Notes under the pieces: model-generated
What the model saw: only the letters and a program-made list of their open reading frames with translations
The model's database searches: none
Told to the model about the DNA's origin: nothing
Part shown: piece by piece, positions 36,694 through 47,885 of the stretch
How the letters are laid out: each line of letters starts with the position of its first letter
Position numbering within the stretch: position 1 is the first letter of the stretch
Source of the DNA: Kluyvera genomosp. 1
GTDB lineage: Bacteria; Pseudomonadota; Gammaproteobacteria; Enterobacterales; Enterobacteriaceae
Length of the DNA stretch: 64,000 nt
Assembly: GCF_001266615.1 (NCBI RefSeq)
Contig: NZ_LGHZ01000032.1
Coordinates: 1-64,000, forward strand
Reading direction: 5' to 3'
Program-made: the position numbers and the translations under genes

Positions 36694-36903
36694 ATGTCTA
36701 AGATTAAAGGTAACGTTAAGTGGTTTAATGAGTCCAAAGGATTCGGTTTCATTACTCCGGAAGATGGTAGCAAAGATGTATTCGTACATTTCTCTGCAAT
36801 CCAGACCAACGGTTTCAAAACTCTGGCTGAAGGTCAGCGTGTAGAGTTCGAAATCACTAACGGTGCCAAAGGCCCTTCTGCTGCTAACGTAACCGCTCTG
36901 TAA
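36694..36903 (+). CDS. cspE: Cold-shock-like RNA chaperone CspE
   Basis: This 69-residue cold-shock domain protein binds single-stranded RNA and acts as a transcription antiterminator. RNP1 is KGFGFI and RNP2 VFVHF. The sequence is almost the same as E. coli CspE ([20 protein letters not shown]). An AAAGG site precedes the ATG at 36694; the frame opens 10 codons earlier without a ribosome site. It has a roughly 160-base leader shared with no other gene and a strong terminator downstream. Confidence 0.97.
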   Translation: MSKIKGNVKWFNESKGFGFITPEDGSKDVFVHFSAIQTNGFKTLAEGQRVEFEITNGAKGPSAANVTAL

Positions 36904-36926
36904 GCGACGCTAGTAGTTAGAATTCA

Positions 36927-36955
36927 AAACCCGCTTAATCGCGGGTTTTTTTTAT
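36927..36955 (+). terminator. Intrinsic terminator after cspE
   Basis: AAAACCCGC, TTAATC and GCGGGTTTTTTTT. Likely bidirectional, also ending crcB read from the right. Confidence 0.85.
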
Positions 36956-36961
36956 TCTTTG

Positions 36962-37339
36962 TTACCGACTGGTGCTAAACAGCCAAAACGCCAACGCCGT
37001 CATGGCGAACGATCCCAGCAGGTTTACCGCCACGTTTAGCAGTGCCCAGCTCACTTTCCCTGCCTGCAGTAAAAACACGACTTCTGACGAAAAGGTGGAG
37101 AATGTTGTTAGCCCACCACAAAAGCCAGTGGTGATAAGCAACTTCCACACGGGGTCGATTTGCGGCAGCCGATTGAACCAGGCAAGGCCTGCACCAATGA
37201 TGAAAGCGCCAACCAGGTTTGCCGTGAGCGTACCCAGCGGCAGCGCGTGGTGCATGGGGTTGAGCTTGAGGCTTAGTAGCCAGCGAGCTACGCTCCCGGT
37301 ACCACCGCCAATAAATACGGCTAACAAAAGTTGCATCAT
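36962..37339 (-). CDS. crcB: Fluoride ion channel CrcB/Fluc
   Basis: CrcB is a four-helix inner-membrane dual-topology fluoride exporter, 125 residues. Conserved features are [13 protein letters not shown] at the N-terminus, [11 protein letters not shown] near 45 and the [15 protein letters not shown] loop that lines the pore. Two adjacent ATGs (37339 and 37336) are possible; 37339 matches the E. coli pattern [13 protein letters not shown]. No fluoride riboswitch is evident in the upstream region, which is shared with divergent ybeM. Confidence 0.94.
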   Translation of the reverse strand: MMQLLLAVFIGGGTGSVARWLLSLKLNPMHHALPLGTLTANLVGAFIIGAGLAWFNRLPQIDPVWKLLITTGFCGGLTTFSTFSSEVVFLLQAGKVSWALLNVAVNLLGSFAMTALAFWLFSTSR

Positions 37340-37514
37340 GCCTAATCCCTGCCAATTTTTGAGCAATACCCTGAGTTTAACGTTGAAAGGGCTAATATGG
37401 CTATATACTCACGAGGTATAGAATAGCGGTCATTTTGGTAGCCGCTTGTAAGATGACGCGTATTCTCATCGTTATTCATAATGTTGATATATTAGCAAAA
37501 CTTTGGGGGTGATG

Positions 37515-38303
37515 ATGCGGGTTGCAGCAGGACAGTTTGTGGTGACACCGGATTGGCTGATGAACGCGAAAACCTGCGTACGCTTGATGCAGGAGGCGAG
37601 TGAACTGGGCGTGGAACTGTTGGTATTGCCGGAGGCCTTGCTGGCTCGAGATGATAGCGATCCAGATTTGTCGGTTAAATCAGCGCAACCGCTGGATGGC
37701 GGATTCATACAGCAGCTCAAGGCACAGAGCCGTAATAATACGCTAACCACAATACTGACTATTCATACGCCTGTGGGCGAAGGAAGAGCGAATAATACGC
37801 TGGTGGTGCTGCGTGAAGGTGAGGTGATTGCCCACTATCACAAACTGCATCTCTATGATGCCTTCTCCATACAGGAATCGAAACGGGTGGATGCCGGGCA
37901 GGAGTTGCCGCCGTTGATTGAGGTTGCGGGTTTTCAGGTTGGGTTGATGACCTGTTATGACCTGCGATTTCCCGATATGGCATTGGCTATGGCATTGGCA
38001 GGCGCTGAAATTCTGGTTCTACCTGCCGCCTGGGTTCGTGGGCCGCTGAAGGAACACCACTGGTCTACGCTGTTAGCTGCTCGTGCGTTGGATACCACCT
38101 GTTATCTGGTGGCAAGCGGTGAGTGTGGTAACCGGAATATTGGGCAAAGCCGGATTATTGACCCGCTTGGCGTCACCCTTGCCGGCGCAACCCAGCAGCC
38201 GCAATTGATCATGGGAGAGGTAAGTCGCGAACATCTTTTAACCGTTCGCCAACAGCTTCCTGTATTACAGAACCGGCGCTTTGCGCTACCGCAATTAACG
38301 TGA
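37515..38303 (+). CDS. ybeM: Deaminated glutathione amidase YbeM
   Basis: This nitrilase-superfamily enzyme hydrolyses deaminated glutathione, a metabolite repair reaction. The 262-residue protein has the Glu-Lys-Cys triad: E40 in VLPEALLA, K110 in HYHKLHLYD and C147 in MTCYDLRFP. The frame is full length, unlike the truncated ybeM of E. coli K-12. The ATG at 37515 has a GGGGGT site; the ATG at 37512 is also possible. Followed by tatE. Confidence 0.92.
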   Translation: MRVAAGQFVVTPDWLMNAKTCVRLMQEASELGVELLVLPEALLARDDSDPDLSVKSAQPLDGGFIQQLKAQSRNNTLTTILTIHTPVGEGRANNTLVVLREGEVIAHYHKLHLYDAFSIQESKRVDAGQELPPLIEVAGFQVGLMTCYDLRFPDMALAMALAGAEILVLPAAWVRGPLKEHHWSTLLAARALDTTCYLVASGECGNRNIGQSRIIDPLGVTLAGATQQPQLIMGEVSREHLLTVRQQLPVLQNRRFALPQLT

Positions 38304-38429
38304 CGTTTTTTTAAACAACGCTTGATTCACCTTGTTACAGATTGCTATTGTGTGCACGCGCCAGATGACCGTTAATAAACCACAGTGATGTGGCGCATTT
38401 TGCAGCCTGTTTTTGAAAAGAAGGTATCT

Positions 38430-38630
38430 ATGGGTGAGATTAGTATTACCAAACTGCTGGTAGTGGCAGCACTGATTATTCTGGTGTTTGGTACCAAAAA
38501 ATTACGGACTTTGGGTGGAGATCTGGGTTCAGCCATCAAAGGCTTTAAGAAAGCCATGAATGATGATGAAACCACGGCGCAGAAAAGCGCGGACGAGACT
38601 CCAGCAGAGAAGCTCTCTCATAAAGAGTAA
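38430..38630 (+). CDS. tatE: Twin-arginine translocase subunit TatE
   Basis: This small TatA-like subunit of the Tat export pathway is 66 residues long. It has one N-terminal membrane helix ([18 protein letters not shown]), a conserved [24 protein letters not shown] amphipathic helix and a charged tail. The [10 protein letters not shown] start matches E. coli TatE. An AAGGT site precedes the ATG. Confidence 0.96.
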   Translation: MGEISITKLLVVAALIILVFGTKKLRTLGGDLGSAIKGFKKAMNDDETTAQKSADETPAEKLSHKE

Positions 38631-38695
38631 GCAGGGCAGCGATTAACGTGAGGTGCAGTCAGCGTGCATCTTATGCGCAGGGATAACTCCCGCGA

Positions 38696-38731
38696 AAGGG
38701 GCTACAGCGTGATAACGTTCTGGCCCTTTTT
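38696..38731 (+). terminator. Probable tatE terminator
   Basis: AAAGGGGC and GCCCTTTTT enclose an inner stem (AGCGT/ACGTT). It lies about 70 bases after tatE. Confidence 0.5.
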
Positions 38732-38789
38732 CATGGGTGACATATTGCAGTTGATGTTTAATTGAAACAATTTGCATCTTATGAAGGGA

Positions 38790-38827
38790 TAAAAAAAGCC
38801 GCTATCTACAGAGAGCGGCTTTTTTGT
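38790..38827. terminator. Bidirectional terminator between tatE and lipA
   Basis: AAAAAAGCCGCT and AGCGGCTTTTTTG form a strong stem with A- and T-tracts on either side. It serves convergent tatE and lipA transcripts. Confidence 0.85.
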
Positions 38828-38841
38828 TTCGCAGATGAGGC

Positions 38842-39807
38842 TTACTTCACTTCCATGCCTTTGGCCTGGAGATCTGCGTGGTAAGAAGAACGAACGAATG
38901 GGCCACAGGCCGCGTGGGTAAAGCCCATTGCCATTGCTTCTTCTTTCATCTCTTCAAATTCGTCCGGACTAACGTAACGTTGAACTGGCAGGTGGTGACG
39001 GCTAGGCTGCAGATACTGTCCCAGCGTCAGCATGGTAACGCCGTGACGACGCAGATCGCGCATTACTTCGATGATTTCAGCATTGGTTTCACCCAAGCCC
39101 ACCATCAGACCAGACTTAGTCGGGATATCTGGATGCGCTTCTTTAAAACGCTCCAGCAGTTTCAGTGACCAGTTGTAGTCAGCACCCGGGCGTACGTTAC
39201 GGTAGATACGCGGAACGTTCTCGAGGTTATGGTTGAATACGTCTGGTGGCGTTGCGGTCAGTATTTCCAGAGCGCGATCCATACGGCCACGGAAGTCAGG
39301 CACTAACGTTTCAATTTTGATGCTTGGGCTCTTCTCGCGAATCGCTGAGATACAGTCCGCAAAATGCTGAGCACCACCGTCGCGCAGATCATCACGATCC
39401 ACCGAGGTGATAACAACATAGCGCAGCGCCATATCGGCAATCGTCTGCGCCAGTTTCTGCGGTTCGTTGGCATCCGGCGTCACCGGACGGCCGTGCGCCA
39501 CATCGCAGAATGGACAGCGGCGCGTACAGATAGCGCCGAGAATCATAAAGGTCGCGGTTCCGTGGTTAAAACATTCTGCCAGGTTTGGACAGGATGCTTC
39601 TTCACAGACCGAGTGCAGGCCATTTTTGCGCATGGCTGCTTTGATACCCTGGATACGTGAAGAGTCTGCCGGAAGTTTGATTTTCATCCATTCCGGTTTT
39701 CGCAGCAGCGCTTCACGCTCTGTTACGACGTTTTTTACCGGGATAAGGGCCATTTTATCGGCGTCACGGTACTTAACACCGCGTTCCATCACAATGGGTT
39801 TACTCAT
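38842..39807 (-). CDS. lipA: Lipoyl synthase LipA
   Basis: This radical SAM enzyme inserts two sulphurs into octanoyl groups to make lipoyl cofactors of pyruvate and 2-oxoglutarate dehydrogenases. The 321-residue protein has the auxiliary cluster Cys68, Cys73 and Cys79 ([12 protein letters not shown]) and the radical SAM cluster C94-x3-C98-x2-C101 (CTRRCPFC). The C-terminal RSSY motif supplies the Ser ligand of the auxiliary cluster. It works with LipB, 1.5 kb upstream. Confidence 0.98.
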   Translation of the reverse strand: MSKPIVMERGVKYRDADKMALIPVKNVVTEREALLRKPEWMKIKLPADSSRIQGIKAAMRKNGLHSVCEEASCPNLAECFNHGTATFMILGAICTRRCPFCDVAHGRPVTPDANEPQKLAQTIADMALRYVVITSVDRDDLRDGGAQHFADCISAIREKSPSIKIETLVPDFRGRMDRALEILTATPPDVFNHNLENVPRIYRNVRPGADYNWSLKLLERFKEAHPDIPTKSGLMVGLGETNAEIIEVMRDLRRHGVTMLTLGQYLQPSRHHLPVQRYVSPDEFEEMKEEAMAMGFTHAACGPFVRSSYHADLQAKGMEVK

Positions 39808-40008
39808 AGCATGCGTCTTCCAGTTCCGAGTATCGAGGGAAAGCTTTTCAATTCAAGGGATTGTTGTATTTATCAACTATTTTTGAATTAATGACAGGCA
39901 GTATACCATTGAAATGGGGCATAAAGCAGCCTAACTGGCCGGCAAATTGTAAAATAGTTGTTGAATAATGCTTTTTTGCCGGCGGTGGGGATACAGAGGA
40001 GCAGGGGC

Positions 40009-40965
40009 TCAGAATGCTTCGTGAATGACGTTGATAATGTTTTGCATTACCGGGTCGCGCAGGCTGAGTTTGTTGTAATGCAATGAAAAATCGATCTGTT
40101 CTTGCTGGAGTGGCGCAAACTCAAGCGCCTGCAGTGGCCAGCACTGTTTGAAGATATGATAAAAACGCAGCGGCATAATGCCTATCAGATCGCTCGACGC
40201 GATCAGTGACGCGATGGTGAATAAATTGTAACTGCTAACGCTGACCTGGCGGTCAGGCAGCATATCGCGAATGCGTTTGTACAGATCGTTTTGTCCGGCA
40301 CCATCCATCGTCAATAATGTGTGTTCATACTGCATCAAGGTATCGACAGAAGGCTCAGCGTTATGCGCCGGATGGTCGTTGCGGCAAACCAGTACCAGCT
40401 TATCGCTAAAGAGCGGATGGCGTCCTAACGTACGTGGGTTGTTGTGTTCGTGGTTATCGATAATTAAATCAGTCTGGAACTGACTCAGCTGGGTATTAGC
40501 ATCAGTGACGGCCACATTACGCAATAGCACCTGAGGATAGGTTTTCTTCACGACCTGGTAGATAACCGGCATCACTATTGCGCCCACAGAGGCTGCGGTG
40601 CCAATGGTGATCACCCGCTGCTTATCATAACTTCCGTTAAGATCTAATGCGCCGAGGATCGACTCCAGCCCCTGGCTAATGTATTCATGAAGATGGGTGG
40701 CGTAAGCCGTTGGCGTCACGCCCTGGCCTTTACGGATAAACAATGGATCGGGAAACAGAAGCCTGAGTTTTTGGATCGATTGGCTGATAGCCGATGGAGT
40801 AAGGTTCAGAATCTTCGCGGCATTGACGATGCCTTTATGAACATAAACCGCTTCAAATATGGTCAATAAATTGAGGTCTATATTACGCAGGGTCCGGAAG
40901 ATTTGTGGCGTATCATTATCGACATTCAAGTTTATTTTATTTTCCGACTTATCGTTATAATCCAC
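40009..40965 (-). CDS. ybeF: LysR-type transcriptional regulator YbeF
   Basis: This 318-residue LysR regulator has an N-terminal helix-turn-helix (TLRNIDLNLLTIFEAVYVHKGIVNAAKILNLTPSAISQSIQ, split within residues 23-65) and a ligand domain. The start is judged to be GTG at 40965: it has a GGAG site 8 bases upstream, and the distance to PQIF equals that in E. coli YbeF. ATGs at 40989 and 41016 lack ribosome sites. It is related to ybdO in this window. Targets unknown. It sits between lipA and lipB as in E. coli. Confidence 0.9.
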   Translation of the reverse strand: MDYNDKSENKINLNVDNDTPQIFRTLRNIDLNLLTIFEAVYVHKGIVNAAKILNLTPSAISQSIQKLRLLFPDPLFIRKGQGVTPTAYATHLHEYISQGLESILGALDLNGSYDKQRVITIGTAASVGAIVMPVIYQVVKKTYPQVLLRNVAVTDANTQLSQFQTDLIIDNHEHNNPRTLGRHPLFSDKLVLVCRNDHPAHNAEPSVDTLMQYEHTLLTMDGAGQNDLYKRIRDMLPDRQVSVSSYNLFTIASLIASSDLIGIMPLRFYHIFKQCWPLQALEFAPLQQEQIDFSLHYNKLSLRDPVMQNIINVIHEAF

Positions 40966-41270
40966 ACTACGCACTCCATATTCATTCATATCATGAATGA
41001 TAGTTGATGATTTCATTATCATTATTATTCTGATGAACTGAAATTCGCAAGGTGAAAACGACAAATTTTCTTGGATACTCAATGCATTAACTAAGCTAAT
41101 GTATTCATGTGGTGTATGTAATTATTGGCAAATTTTCATGGAAATGAGATCCAAGTACAATTTTAGTGTAGATGCGTACAGAAAAAGCACAAAATTTTGC
41201 GTGCTTATAAATGATAATGACAGACGTGGTAGGATGGCCCGAAAAATATCGGGCCATAATGTATGATATA
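40966..41270. other. ybeF upstream region, lipB-ybeF
   Basis: An AT-rich 305-base gap holds the ybeF promoter. A 7-bp hairpin (GGCCCGA 41236-41242 with TCGGGCC 41249-41255) lies 15 bases past the lipB stop and may be a weak lipB terminator. Nothing else is seen. Confidence 0.6.
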
Positions 41271-41912
41271 TTATTCAGAAATATATTTATGTGGGGGATT
41301 GTTTAGCAGGGCTAAAAATTGGGATACCATAATTGTGGATATATTCTCTGGTTTTGCTTCGGCAACCCACTGCGAAACTTGAGCCATCTCCATACCCGCA
41401 TAACCGCAAGGGTTGATGCGCAGGAATGGCGTTAGATCCATGGCAATATTGAGTGCTAGCCCGTGGAATGAACAACCTCGGCGAATGCGTAGCCCCAATG
41501 AACAGATTTTTTTCTCCCCAACGTAGACCCCTGGCGCATCGGCACGGGGATGCGCTTCGATACCCACCTCTGCCAGCGTATTAACAACGGTCTGTTCGAG
41601 AAGTGTGACCAGCTCGCGAACGCCGAGCTTACGGCGTTTGAGGTTAAGCAGCACATACATCACCTGCTGGCCTGGACCGTGATAGGTAACCTGACCACCG
41701 CGATCGCTTTGAATGACCGGGATATCGCCGGGAACCAGCACGTGTTCGGCTTTACCTGCCTGTCCTTGGGTAAAGACGGGCTGATGCTCTACCAGCCAGA
41801 TTTCATCGAGCGTGGCGTCGTCGCGAGTATCAGTGAAGTCGTGCATGGCCTGCGAGATGGGTTCGTAGGGTTGCAGACCCAGTTGACGGATGAGAAGGGT
41901 ATTTAAGTCCAA
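41271..41912 (-). CDS. lipB: Octanoyltransferase LipB
   Basis: LipB transfers octanoate from acyl carrier protein to lipoyl domains, the first step of lipoate synthesis before LipA. In the 213-residue protein the catalytic Lys135 is in VGEKKICS and Cys169 in INPCGYAG; the [11 protein letters not shown] motif is near 72. The start is taken as TTG at 41912, with a GGAG site 8 bases upstream. This gives the same length and catalytic numbering as E. coli LipB. The frame runs on to an ATG at 41960 without a good site. Confidence 0.93.
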   Translation of the reverse strand: MDLNTLLIRQLGLQPYEPISQAMHDFTDTRDDATLDEIWLVEHQPVFTQGQAGKAEHVLVPGDIPVIQSDRGGQVTYHGPGQQVMYVLLNLKRRKLGVRELVTLLEQTVVNTLAEVGIEAHPRADAPGVYVGEKKICSLGLRIRRGCSFHGLALNIAMDLTPFLRINPCGYAGMEMAQVSQWVAEAKPENISTIMVSQFLALLNNPPHKYISE

Positions 41913-42011
41913 AACAGCGTCTCCGCGGGGAGGGGAATGAATGGGCGCAGAGTATATCACAGCAGGGGGAGCGGAAGCGTTACCCGACTGTGCCGGGTAA
42001 CGATGATGATA

Positions 42012-42275
42012 TTACAGCACCATACGGACGATTTCGATATTGCCCAGCTCTTCGTAAAGCGTCTCGACCTGCTCAATGTGAGTGGCATTGATGGTAATGG
42101 ACACCGAGTGGTAATTGCCTTTGCTGCTTGGCTTTATCTGTGGAGAGTAGTCACCTGGCGCATGGCGCTGTACCACTTCAACCACCAGGTCAACCAGCTC
42201 AGGTTTCGCCAGACCCATCACTTTGTAAGTAAATGGTGTAGGGAATTCAAGCAGTTCGTTCAGTTTGGTTTTCAT
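42012..42275 (-). CDS. ybeD: YbeD (DUF493 family)
   Basis: This 87-residue small protein of the DUF493 family has an ACT-like fold resembling the regulatory domain of phosphoglycerate dehydrogenase. The function is not known, though lying next to lipB suggests a link to lipoate metabolism. Well conserved: [14 protein letters not shown] and [20 protein letters not shown]. An AGCTG-type weak site precedes the ATG at 42275. Confidence 0.93.
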   Translation of the reverse strand: MKTKLNELLEFPTPFTYKVMGLAKPELVDLVVEVVQRHAPGDYSPQIKPSSKGNYHSVSITINATHIEQVETLYEELGNIEIVRMVL

Positions 42276-42295
42276 GTCAGCTCCAGAGTTAAAAA

Positions 42296-42335
42296 AGAAC
42301 AACTCCCGCTTCTGGGCGGGAGTTGTTTTTGCTAT
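42296..42335 (-). terminator. Terminator between dacA and ybeD
   Basis: AACAACTCCCGC, TTCT and GGGCGGGAGTTGTT form a strong stem. On the minus strand it is followed by CTTTTTTAA, so it ends dacA before ybeD. Confidence 0.8.
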
Positions 42336-42380
42336 GCATATTATATGGGGATGGAAATCACACTTTCAAGTGGGTGATTT

Positions 42381-43580
42381 TTAACCAAACCAGTGATGGA
42401 ACATTAACTTAATGTAATCAATGATATTGCCGAAGAAGTTGCCTTCAGGGATTTCCTGCAATACCACCAGAGGACGTTGATCGATAACTTTACCGTCCAG
42501 CTGGAAGTTAATGGTGCCCACAACCTGGTTTTTCTGCAGCGGTGCGTGCAGTTCACTGTTGGTCAGCACGTAGCTGGCCTTCAGATCCTTCATGCGGCCA
42601 CGTGGAATGGTCAGGTAAACGTCTTTATCCACACCCAGGGAAGCACGGTCGGTGTTGCCGAACCAGGCTGGCTCTGACGCAAACTCTTTGCCGGCTTTAA
42701 TTGGGTTAACGGTTTCAAAGAAGCGGAAGCCCCAGGTCAGTAATTTTTTGCTCTCGGTCTCGCGGCCTTTATAGGTGCGACCGCCCATTACGGCGGAAAC
42801 GAGGCGCATCTGGCCTTCGGTCGCTGAGGCAACCAGGTTATAACCTGCTTTATCGGTATGGCCGGTTTTAATGCCGTCAACGTTCAGGCTGTTGTCCCAC
42901 AGCAGGCCGTTACGGTTCATCTGGCGAATACCGTTAAAGGTAAATTCTTTTTCTTTATAGATGGTGTACTCATTCGGTACGTCGCGGATAAGCGCCTGAC
43001 CGATAAGCGCCATATCGCGCGCAGAGCTGTACTGACCATCAGCATCCAGGCCATGAACGGTCTGGAAGTGGGTGTTTTTCAGGCCTAACTGAGTGACATA
43101 GTTGTTCATCAGACCGACGAAGGAGTCCTGACTGCCGGCGACATAATCGGCCATTGCCACGCAGGCATCGTTGCCAGATTGCAGGTTAATCCCGCGAATC
43201 AGCTGCGACACCGGCACCTGCATTCCTGGCTTCAGGAACATCAGTGAGGAGCCTTTGAACACAGGGTTACCGGTAGCCCAGGCATCGTTACCAATGGTCA
43301 CCAGATCGGATTCTTTGAATTTACCCGCTCTCATTGCCTGACCGATGACGTAGCTGGTCATCATTTTGGTCAGGCTCGCAGGGTCGCGGCGGGAATCCGC
43401 ATTCTGTTCTGCCAGCACTTTGCCAGAGTTGTAATCGATAAGGATGTAGGACTCCGCATCAATCTGCGGAACGCCTGGGATCATGGTTTTGATGTTCAGG
43501 TCATCGGCGTGGGCAGCGGAGGTCAGAGCTGCTACTGAAAGCGCCGGAATAAGTAAGCGTGCGAGGAAAGAGGTCTTCAT
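42381..43580 (-). CDS. dacA: D-alanyl-D-alanine carboxypeptidase PBP5
   Basis: This low-molecular-mass penicillin-binding protein trims the terminal D-Ala of peptidoglycan pentapeptides and shapes the cell. The 399-residue precursor has a signal peptide (cleavage near AHA-DDL). Active-site motifs are SLTK (Ser69-Lys72), SGN (135-137) and KTG (in [12 protein letters not shown]). The C-terminal amphipathic membrane anchor ([15 protein letters not shown]) is intact. Confidence 0.97.
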   Translation of the reverse strand: MKTSFLARLLIPALSVAALTSAAHADDLNIKTMIPGVPQIDAESYILIDYNSGKVLAEQNADSRRDPASLTKMMTSYVIGQAMRAGKFKESDLVTIGNDAWATGNPVFKGSSLMFLKPGMQVPVSQLIRGINLQSGNDACVAMADYVAGSQDSFVGLMNNYVTQLGLKNTHFQTVHGLDADGQYSSARDMALIGQALIRDVPNEYTIYKEKEFTFNGIRQMNRNGLLWDNSLNVDGIKTGHTDKAGYNLVASATEGQMRLVSAVMGGRTYKGRETESKKLLTWGFRFFETVNPIKAGKEFASEPAWFGNTDRASLGVDKDVYLTIPRGRMKDLKASYVLTNSELHAPLQKNQVVGTINFQLDGKVIDQRPLVVLQEIPEGNFFGNIIDYIKLMFHHWFG

Positions 43581-43718
43581 GGTCAGAACAACGACGTCCG
43601 TGATGGAGTTAAAAAAGTGCCTTACTATAACAAATGCCCTTCAGACAGGCATCCGACATCGCATATGACTTTGTTAATGACTTTTACATTTGCGAAAAAT
43701 CGGACGCCGCTGAGCACG

Positions 43719-44831
43719 TTAGTTGGCGTGTGTAATAAACGATTGCAGCTGCGCTTCGCTCTGCAAACGTTGCTGGATGGTACTGGCCTCGCCTTTACTG
43801 GCGAATGGACCAAGTTGAATACGCCAGACCGCGCCGTTTTGCGTCACGCGACCCGGTACGGAGAATTGCTGGCTCAAACGCTGCTGGTACTGCTGGGCAC
43901 GCGTTTGGTCGCTCACCGCGCCAACCTGGACGACATAATCGCCGGTGGAGGCTGCCGTGGTTGCTGCCGGTGCGGCTACGGCCGCAGCGGGTGCTGTGCT
44001 TGCTGGCGCGGTTACCGGGGCTGCCGTTTGTGCTGGAGTCGTGACCGCCGGAGCACTCTCTTCCAGCACGCCGCTATTCAGTGGCGTTGGGGCACCGAGG
44101 AAACCGCCGCTTTTCACTGGCGCACCATCACCGCTGCTGGTGGCGGTTAGCGTATCGTTGCTGATAGCACGCACATCACCCTGCGGAGCCGCTGCCTGTG
44201 GAGCAGAGGAGACGCTACCCATGCCACCGCTCAAATCAGGGCGGCTCGGTAGCGCGTAAGTCTGCTTGGCTACCGTCGTACAGGCCATGCCTGGACCCGA
44301 AAGCGAACCATCCTGGGCAACGATGATGGGATCGATGCGAACTTTGGTGTTGTTTGAGTTATTGAGGCGATCGGCCGCGGCACGAGAAAGCGAAATCACA
44401 CGATCGTTGCCGTACGGGCCACGATCGTTAATGCGCACTACGATCATGCGACCGTTGGCGAGGTTGGTGATCCGCGCATAGCTCGGGATGGGCAGCGTTG
44501 GATGCGCAGCGGTTAGCTGATTCGGATCGAATGCTTCACCGCTGGCCGTCAAATTACTGCCGGGCTCGGCATCATAGATTGCCGCAAAACCCGCCTGGCT
44601 GAATTTTGACGCATCTTGCACAATTTTGTATTTCTTGCCGTCGCGTTCATAGTCCTGATTGGCGGTCGCATTCAGGGGTTCAAAGCGTGGATCGGCCCCG
44701 CTGATTTCGACTACCGGGCCATTACATACCGCAGGTTGTGGTGCGGAAACGGTCTGTTGTTGAACATCATTACTCGAACAAGCCGCCAGCAGCCCTGCCG
44801 CTATGCAGATCCCAAGCCATTGCTTACGCAT
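43719..44831 (-). CDS. rlpA: Septal-ring lipoprotein / lytic transglycosylase RlpA
   Basis: This outer-membrane lipoprotein, 370 residues, has the lipobox LLAAC (Cys18). A double-psi beta-barrel domain (RITNLANGRMIVVRINDRGPYGNDRVISLSRAAADRL, split within 125-161) is followed by a long Ala/Pro/Thr-rich linker and a C-terminal SPOR domain that binds denuded septal glycan. In Pseudomonas it cleaves naked glycan strands; in E. coli activity is uncertain. It follows mrdB by 10 bases. Confidence 0.95.
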   Translation of the reverse strand: MRKQWLGICIAAGLLAACSSNDVQQQTVSAPQPAVCNGPVVEISGADPRFEPLNATANQDYERDGKKYKIVQDASKFSQAGFAAIYDAEPGSNLTASGEAFDPNQLTAAHPTLPIPSYARITNLANGRMIVVRINDRGPYGNDRVISLSRAAADRLNNSNNTKVRIDPIIVAQDGSLSGPGMACTTVAKQTYALPSRPDLSGGMGSVSSAPQAAAPQGDVRAISNDTLTATSSGDGAPVKSGGFLGAPTPLNSGVLEESAPAVTTPAQTAAPVTAPASTAPAAAVAAPAATTAASTGDYVVQVGAVSDQTRAQQYQQRLSQQFSVPGRVTQNGAVWRIQLGPFASKGEASTIQQRLQSEAQLQSFITHAN

Positions 44832-44841
44832 TGAGCACCCC

Positions 44842-45954
44842 TTAGACGCTTTTTGACAACATTTTTCTGTGGGTATGTATCGACATCACGATACCGAACC
44901 CGGCCATCAGTACGATCAGGGCAGACCCCCCGTAGCTGACCAACGGTAGCGGAACGCCTACCACCGGCAAGATGCCACTTACCATACCAATATTTACGAA
45001 GACATAAACGAATAAAATCAGCATCAAACCGCCTGCCATCACGCGGCCAAAGGTGGTTTGCGCCTGGGCGGCAATCCATAGGCCGCGCATAATCAAAAGC
45101 ACATAGAGTGCGAGCAGAATCAGTATGCCGATAAGTCCCAGCTCTTCAGCCAGTACCGCAAAGATAAAGTCAGTGTGGCGTTCAGGTAAGAATTCCAGTT
45201 GCGACTGTGTTCCGTGTAGCCAACCTTTCCCGCGCAGGCCACCTGAGCCAATGGCAATTTTGGACTGAATAATGTGATAGCCCGCGCCGAGCGGGTCGGA
45301 TTCTGGGTCGAGCAGCATCATCACGCGCTGGCGCTGATAATCGTGCATCAGGAAGAACCACAAAATCGGGATAAAGGCGGCAACCAGCAGCACGGCTACC
45401 AGAATCAAGCGCCAGCTTAGCCCCGCCAGGAACAGTACGAACAGGCCGGAAAGGGCAACAAGAATCGAGGTGCCGAGGTCAGGCTGTGCGGCGACCAGCA
45501 GGGTCGGCATGAAAATCAGTACCAGCGCAATGCCGGTATTTTTCAGCGACGGTGGGCAGACATCGCGGTTGATAAAGCGCGCTACCATCAGCGGTACGGC
45601 AATTTTGGCAATTTCTGATGGCTGGAAACGGACAATACCGAGGTCGAGCCAGCGCTGTGCCCCTTTCGAAATTGCGCCAAAGGCGTCAACTGCGACGAGC
45701 AAAATAATACAGAAGATATACAGCCATGGCGCCCAGCCTTCGTACACGCGAGGCGGGATCTGCGCCATGACGACCATAATCACCAGACCCATCGCAATCT
45801 GGCCGATTTTACGTTCCGTCATCCCCATATCCTGGCCGCTGGCGCTCCAGATAACCAGCGCGCTATAAGTCAGCAGCGCCAACAGGATCAGTAGCATGGC
45901 AGGGTCGATATGGATTTTATTCCAGAACGAGCGTTTGTTCGGATTATCCGTCAT
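44842..45954 (-). CDS. mrdB: Peptidoglycan glycosyltransferase RodA (MrdB)
   Basis: RodA is an SEDS-family inner-membrane glycosyltransferase of the elongation complex, 370 residues with ten hydrophobic segments. Motifs are [21 protein letters not shown] near residue 100 and the C-terminal [15 protein letters not shown]. It pairs with PBP2 (mrdA), which lies 2 bases upstream in the same operon. Confidence 0.97.
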   Translation of the reverse strand: MTDNPNKRSFWNKIHIDPAMLLILLALLTYSALVIWSASGQDMGMTERKIGQIAMGLVIMVVMAQIPPRVYEGWAPWLYIFCIILLVAVDAFGAISKGAQRWLDLGIVRFQPSEIAKIAVPLMVARFINRDVCPPSLKNTGIALVLIFMPTLLVAAQPDLGTSILVALSGLFVLFLAGLSWRLILVAVLLVAAFIPILWFFLMHDYQRQRVMMLLDPESDPLGAGYHIIQSKIAIGSGGLRGKGWLHGTQSQLEFLPERHTDFIFAVLAEELGLIGILILLALYVLLIMRGLWIAAQAQTTFGRVMAGGLMLILFVYVFVNIGMVSGILPVVGVPLPLVSYGGSALIVLMAGFGIVMSIHTHRKMLSKSV

Positions 45955-45956
45955 AG

Positions 45957-47858
45957 TTATTGGTCCTCCGACGCGGTGGCCGCTGGGTTTTCTGTCGGCA
46001 GTTCGGTGTTATTGTCGCCCAGCATGATGTGGTCAAGGATCTGACGCATGATGGTACCGACCGCCGGGCCTGCGCCGCCGTTCTCTAAAATGATAGCAAC
46101 TGCGACCTGCGGATCGTTATATGGCGCAAAGGCAGTCATCAGCTTGTGGTCACGTAAACGCTCAGCAATACGGTGAGCATTGTAGGTTTCGTTGGCCTTC
46201 AGGCCGAAGACCTGTGCGGTACCGGACTTAGCCGCGATTTTATACGGTGCGCTGGCAAAATATTTGTGCGCGGTACCGTTGCCACGGTTAGCCACGCCGT
46301 ACATGCCGTCTTTGGCAATTTCCCAGTAGCCGGAATGAATGTCACCAATCGGCGGCTCCTGCGGCTGGATCCACGGGACTTTTTTCCCTTCTTCCACGGT
46401 GCTGGCCAGCAGATGAGGCGTTTTGATGATGCCATCGTTTATCAGGATCATCAGCGCTTTACTCATCTGGATAGGCGTTGCCGTCCAGTAGCCTTGGCCG
46501 ATACCGACCGGAATGGTATCCCCCTGATACCACGGCTTTTTAAAACGTTTTAACTTCCACTCACGGGTCGGCATGTTACCGGAGCGCTCTTCCGAAAGGT
46601 CGATGCCGGTATAGTCGCCGTAGCCAAATTTACTCATCCATTCGGATAGGCGGTCGATCCCCATGTCGTAGGCGACCTGATAGAAAAAGGTATCCGCGGA
46701 TTCTTCCAGCGCTTTGGTGACGTTCAGGTGGCCGTGGCCCCATTTTTTCCAGTCACGATAGCGTTTGTCGGAACCCGGAAGCTGCCACCAACCTGGGTCA
46801 AACAGGCTGGTATTACGGTTAATCACGCCTGCACTCATCGCGGACACAGCCACGTAAGGTTTGACCGTCGATGCTGGAGGGTAGACTCCCTGCGTGGCAC
46901 GGTTAACCAGCGGCGTATTCGGGTCGTTCAGCAGACCGCTGTAATCCTTACTGGAGATGCCATCAACAAACAGGTTCGGGTCGTAGCTTGGCATGGAAAC
47001 CAGCGCCAGAATGCTGCCATTACGCGGATCCGTCACGACGACGGCAGCACGGCTGCCTGCTAGCAGTGTTTCAATGTACTGCTGGAGCTTCAGGTCGAGG
47101 GTCAGATAAATATCATGCCCGGCCTGCGGCGGCACCTCTTTTAGCTGACGGATAACGCGGCCGCGGTTGTTAACTTCAACCTCTTCATAGCCTGTTTGAC
47201 CGTGGAGCATGTCTTCGTAAAAACGTTCGATACCGAGCTTGCCAATATCGTGTGTTGCCGCATAGTTGGCCAGTTTGCCGTCTTTATCCAGTCTGTCGAC
47301 GTCTTTATCGTTAATTTTTGAGACATAGCCGATAACGTGGGTGAGGGCGGAACCGTACGGATAGAAGCGGCGCTTGTAGCCTTTTACCTCAACGCCCGGA
47401 AAGCGATATTGGTTGACGGCAAAGCGCGCCACCTGCACTTCCGTGAGGTTGGTTTTCAATGGAATAGAGGTGAAGCGGTGTGAACGGGCGCGCTCTTTTT
47501 TAAACGCAGCAATATCGTCATCAGAGAGATCGACAACGTCGCGCAGACCGTCAATCGTCTGCTGCACGCTATCGACTTTCTCCGGCATGATCTCTAACTG
47601 GTAGATGGTGCGGTTCAGCGCCAGCGGAGTGCCGTTGCGATCGTAGATGATGCCGCGGCTGGGTGCGATGGGCACCAGCTTAATGCGGTTTTCATTAGAA
47701 CGCGTCTGGTAGTCAGTAAAGCGAACGATCTGCAAATTGTAGAGATTGGCAATCAGCACGCCGGTCAGCAGCAAAATTCCCAAAAAAGCGACCACAGCCC
47801 GGCGCACAAAAAGCGCGGACTCTGCCGTATAGTCGCGAAAAGAATTCTGTAGTTTCAT
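45957..47858 (-). CDS. mrdA: Penicillin-binding protein 2 (MrdA)
   Basis: This class B transpeptidase cross-links peptidoglycan during rod elongation with RodA. The 633-residue protein has one N-terminal membrane helix (23-45), a pedestal domain ([16 protein letters not shown] near 65) and the transpeptidase domain with catalytic Ser330 in [12 protein letters not shown] in LEESADTFF and KSG in [10 protein letters not shown]. It follows rlmH by 27 bases. Confidence 0.98.
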   Translation of the reverse strand: MKLQNSFRDYTAESALFVRRAVVAFLGILLLTGVLIANLYNLQIVRFTDYQTRSNENRIKLVPIAPSRGIIYDRNGTPLALNRTIYQLEIMPEKVDSVQQTIDGLRDVVDLSDDDIAAFKKERARSHRFTSIPLKTNLTEVQVARFAVNQYRFPGVEVKGYKRRFYPYGSALTHVIGYVSKINDKDVDRLDKDGKLANYAATHDIGKLGIERFYEDMLHGQTGYEEVEVNNRGRVIRQLKEVPPQAGHDIYLTLDLKLQQYIETLLAGSRAAVVVTDPRNGSILALVSMPSYDPNLFVDGISSKDYSGLLNDPNTPLVNRATQGVYPPASTVKPYVAVSAMSAGVINRNTSLFDPGWWQLPGSDKRYRDWKKWGHGHLNVTKALEESADTFFYQVAYDMGIDRLSEWMSKFGYGDYTGIDLSEERSGNMPTREWKLKRFKKPWYQGDTIPVGIGQGYWTATPIQMSKALMILINDGIIKTPHLLASTVEEGKKVPWIQPQEPPIGDIHSGYWEIAKDGMYGVANRGNGTAHKYFASAPYKIAAKSGTAQVFGLKANETYNAHRIAERLRDHKLMTAFAPYNDPQVAVAIILENGGAGPAVGTIMRQILDHIMLGDNNTELPTENPAATASEDQ

Positions 47859-47885
47859 TCGCTGCTTAATCTACCCTGGTCATCA

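Noticed and set aside
39938-39983. Inverted repeat GCCGGCAAA/TTTGCCGGC upstream of lipA
   Set aside because: 9-bp arms are perfect, but the 28-base loop and position give no clear role; could be chance or an operator. Not listed as a feature.
41236-41255. GGCCCGA hairpin as a strong lipB terminator
   Set aside because: Short stem and no T-tract on the minus strand; kept only as a weak possibility in the gap description.
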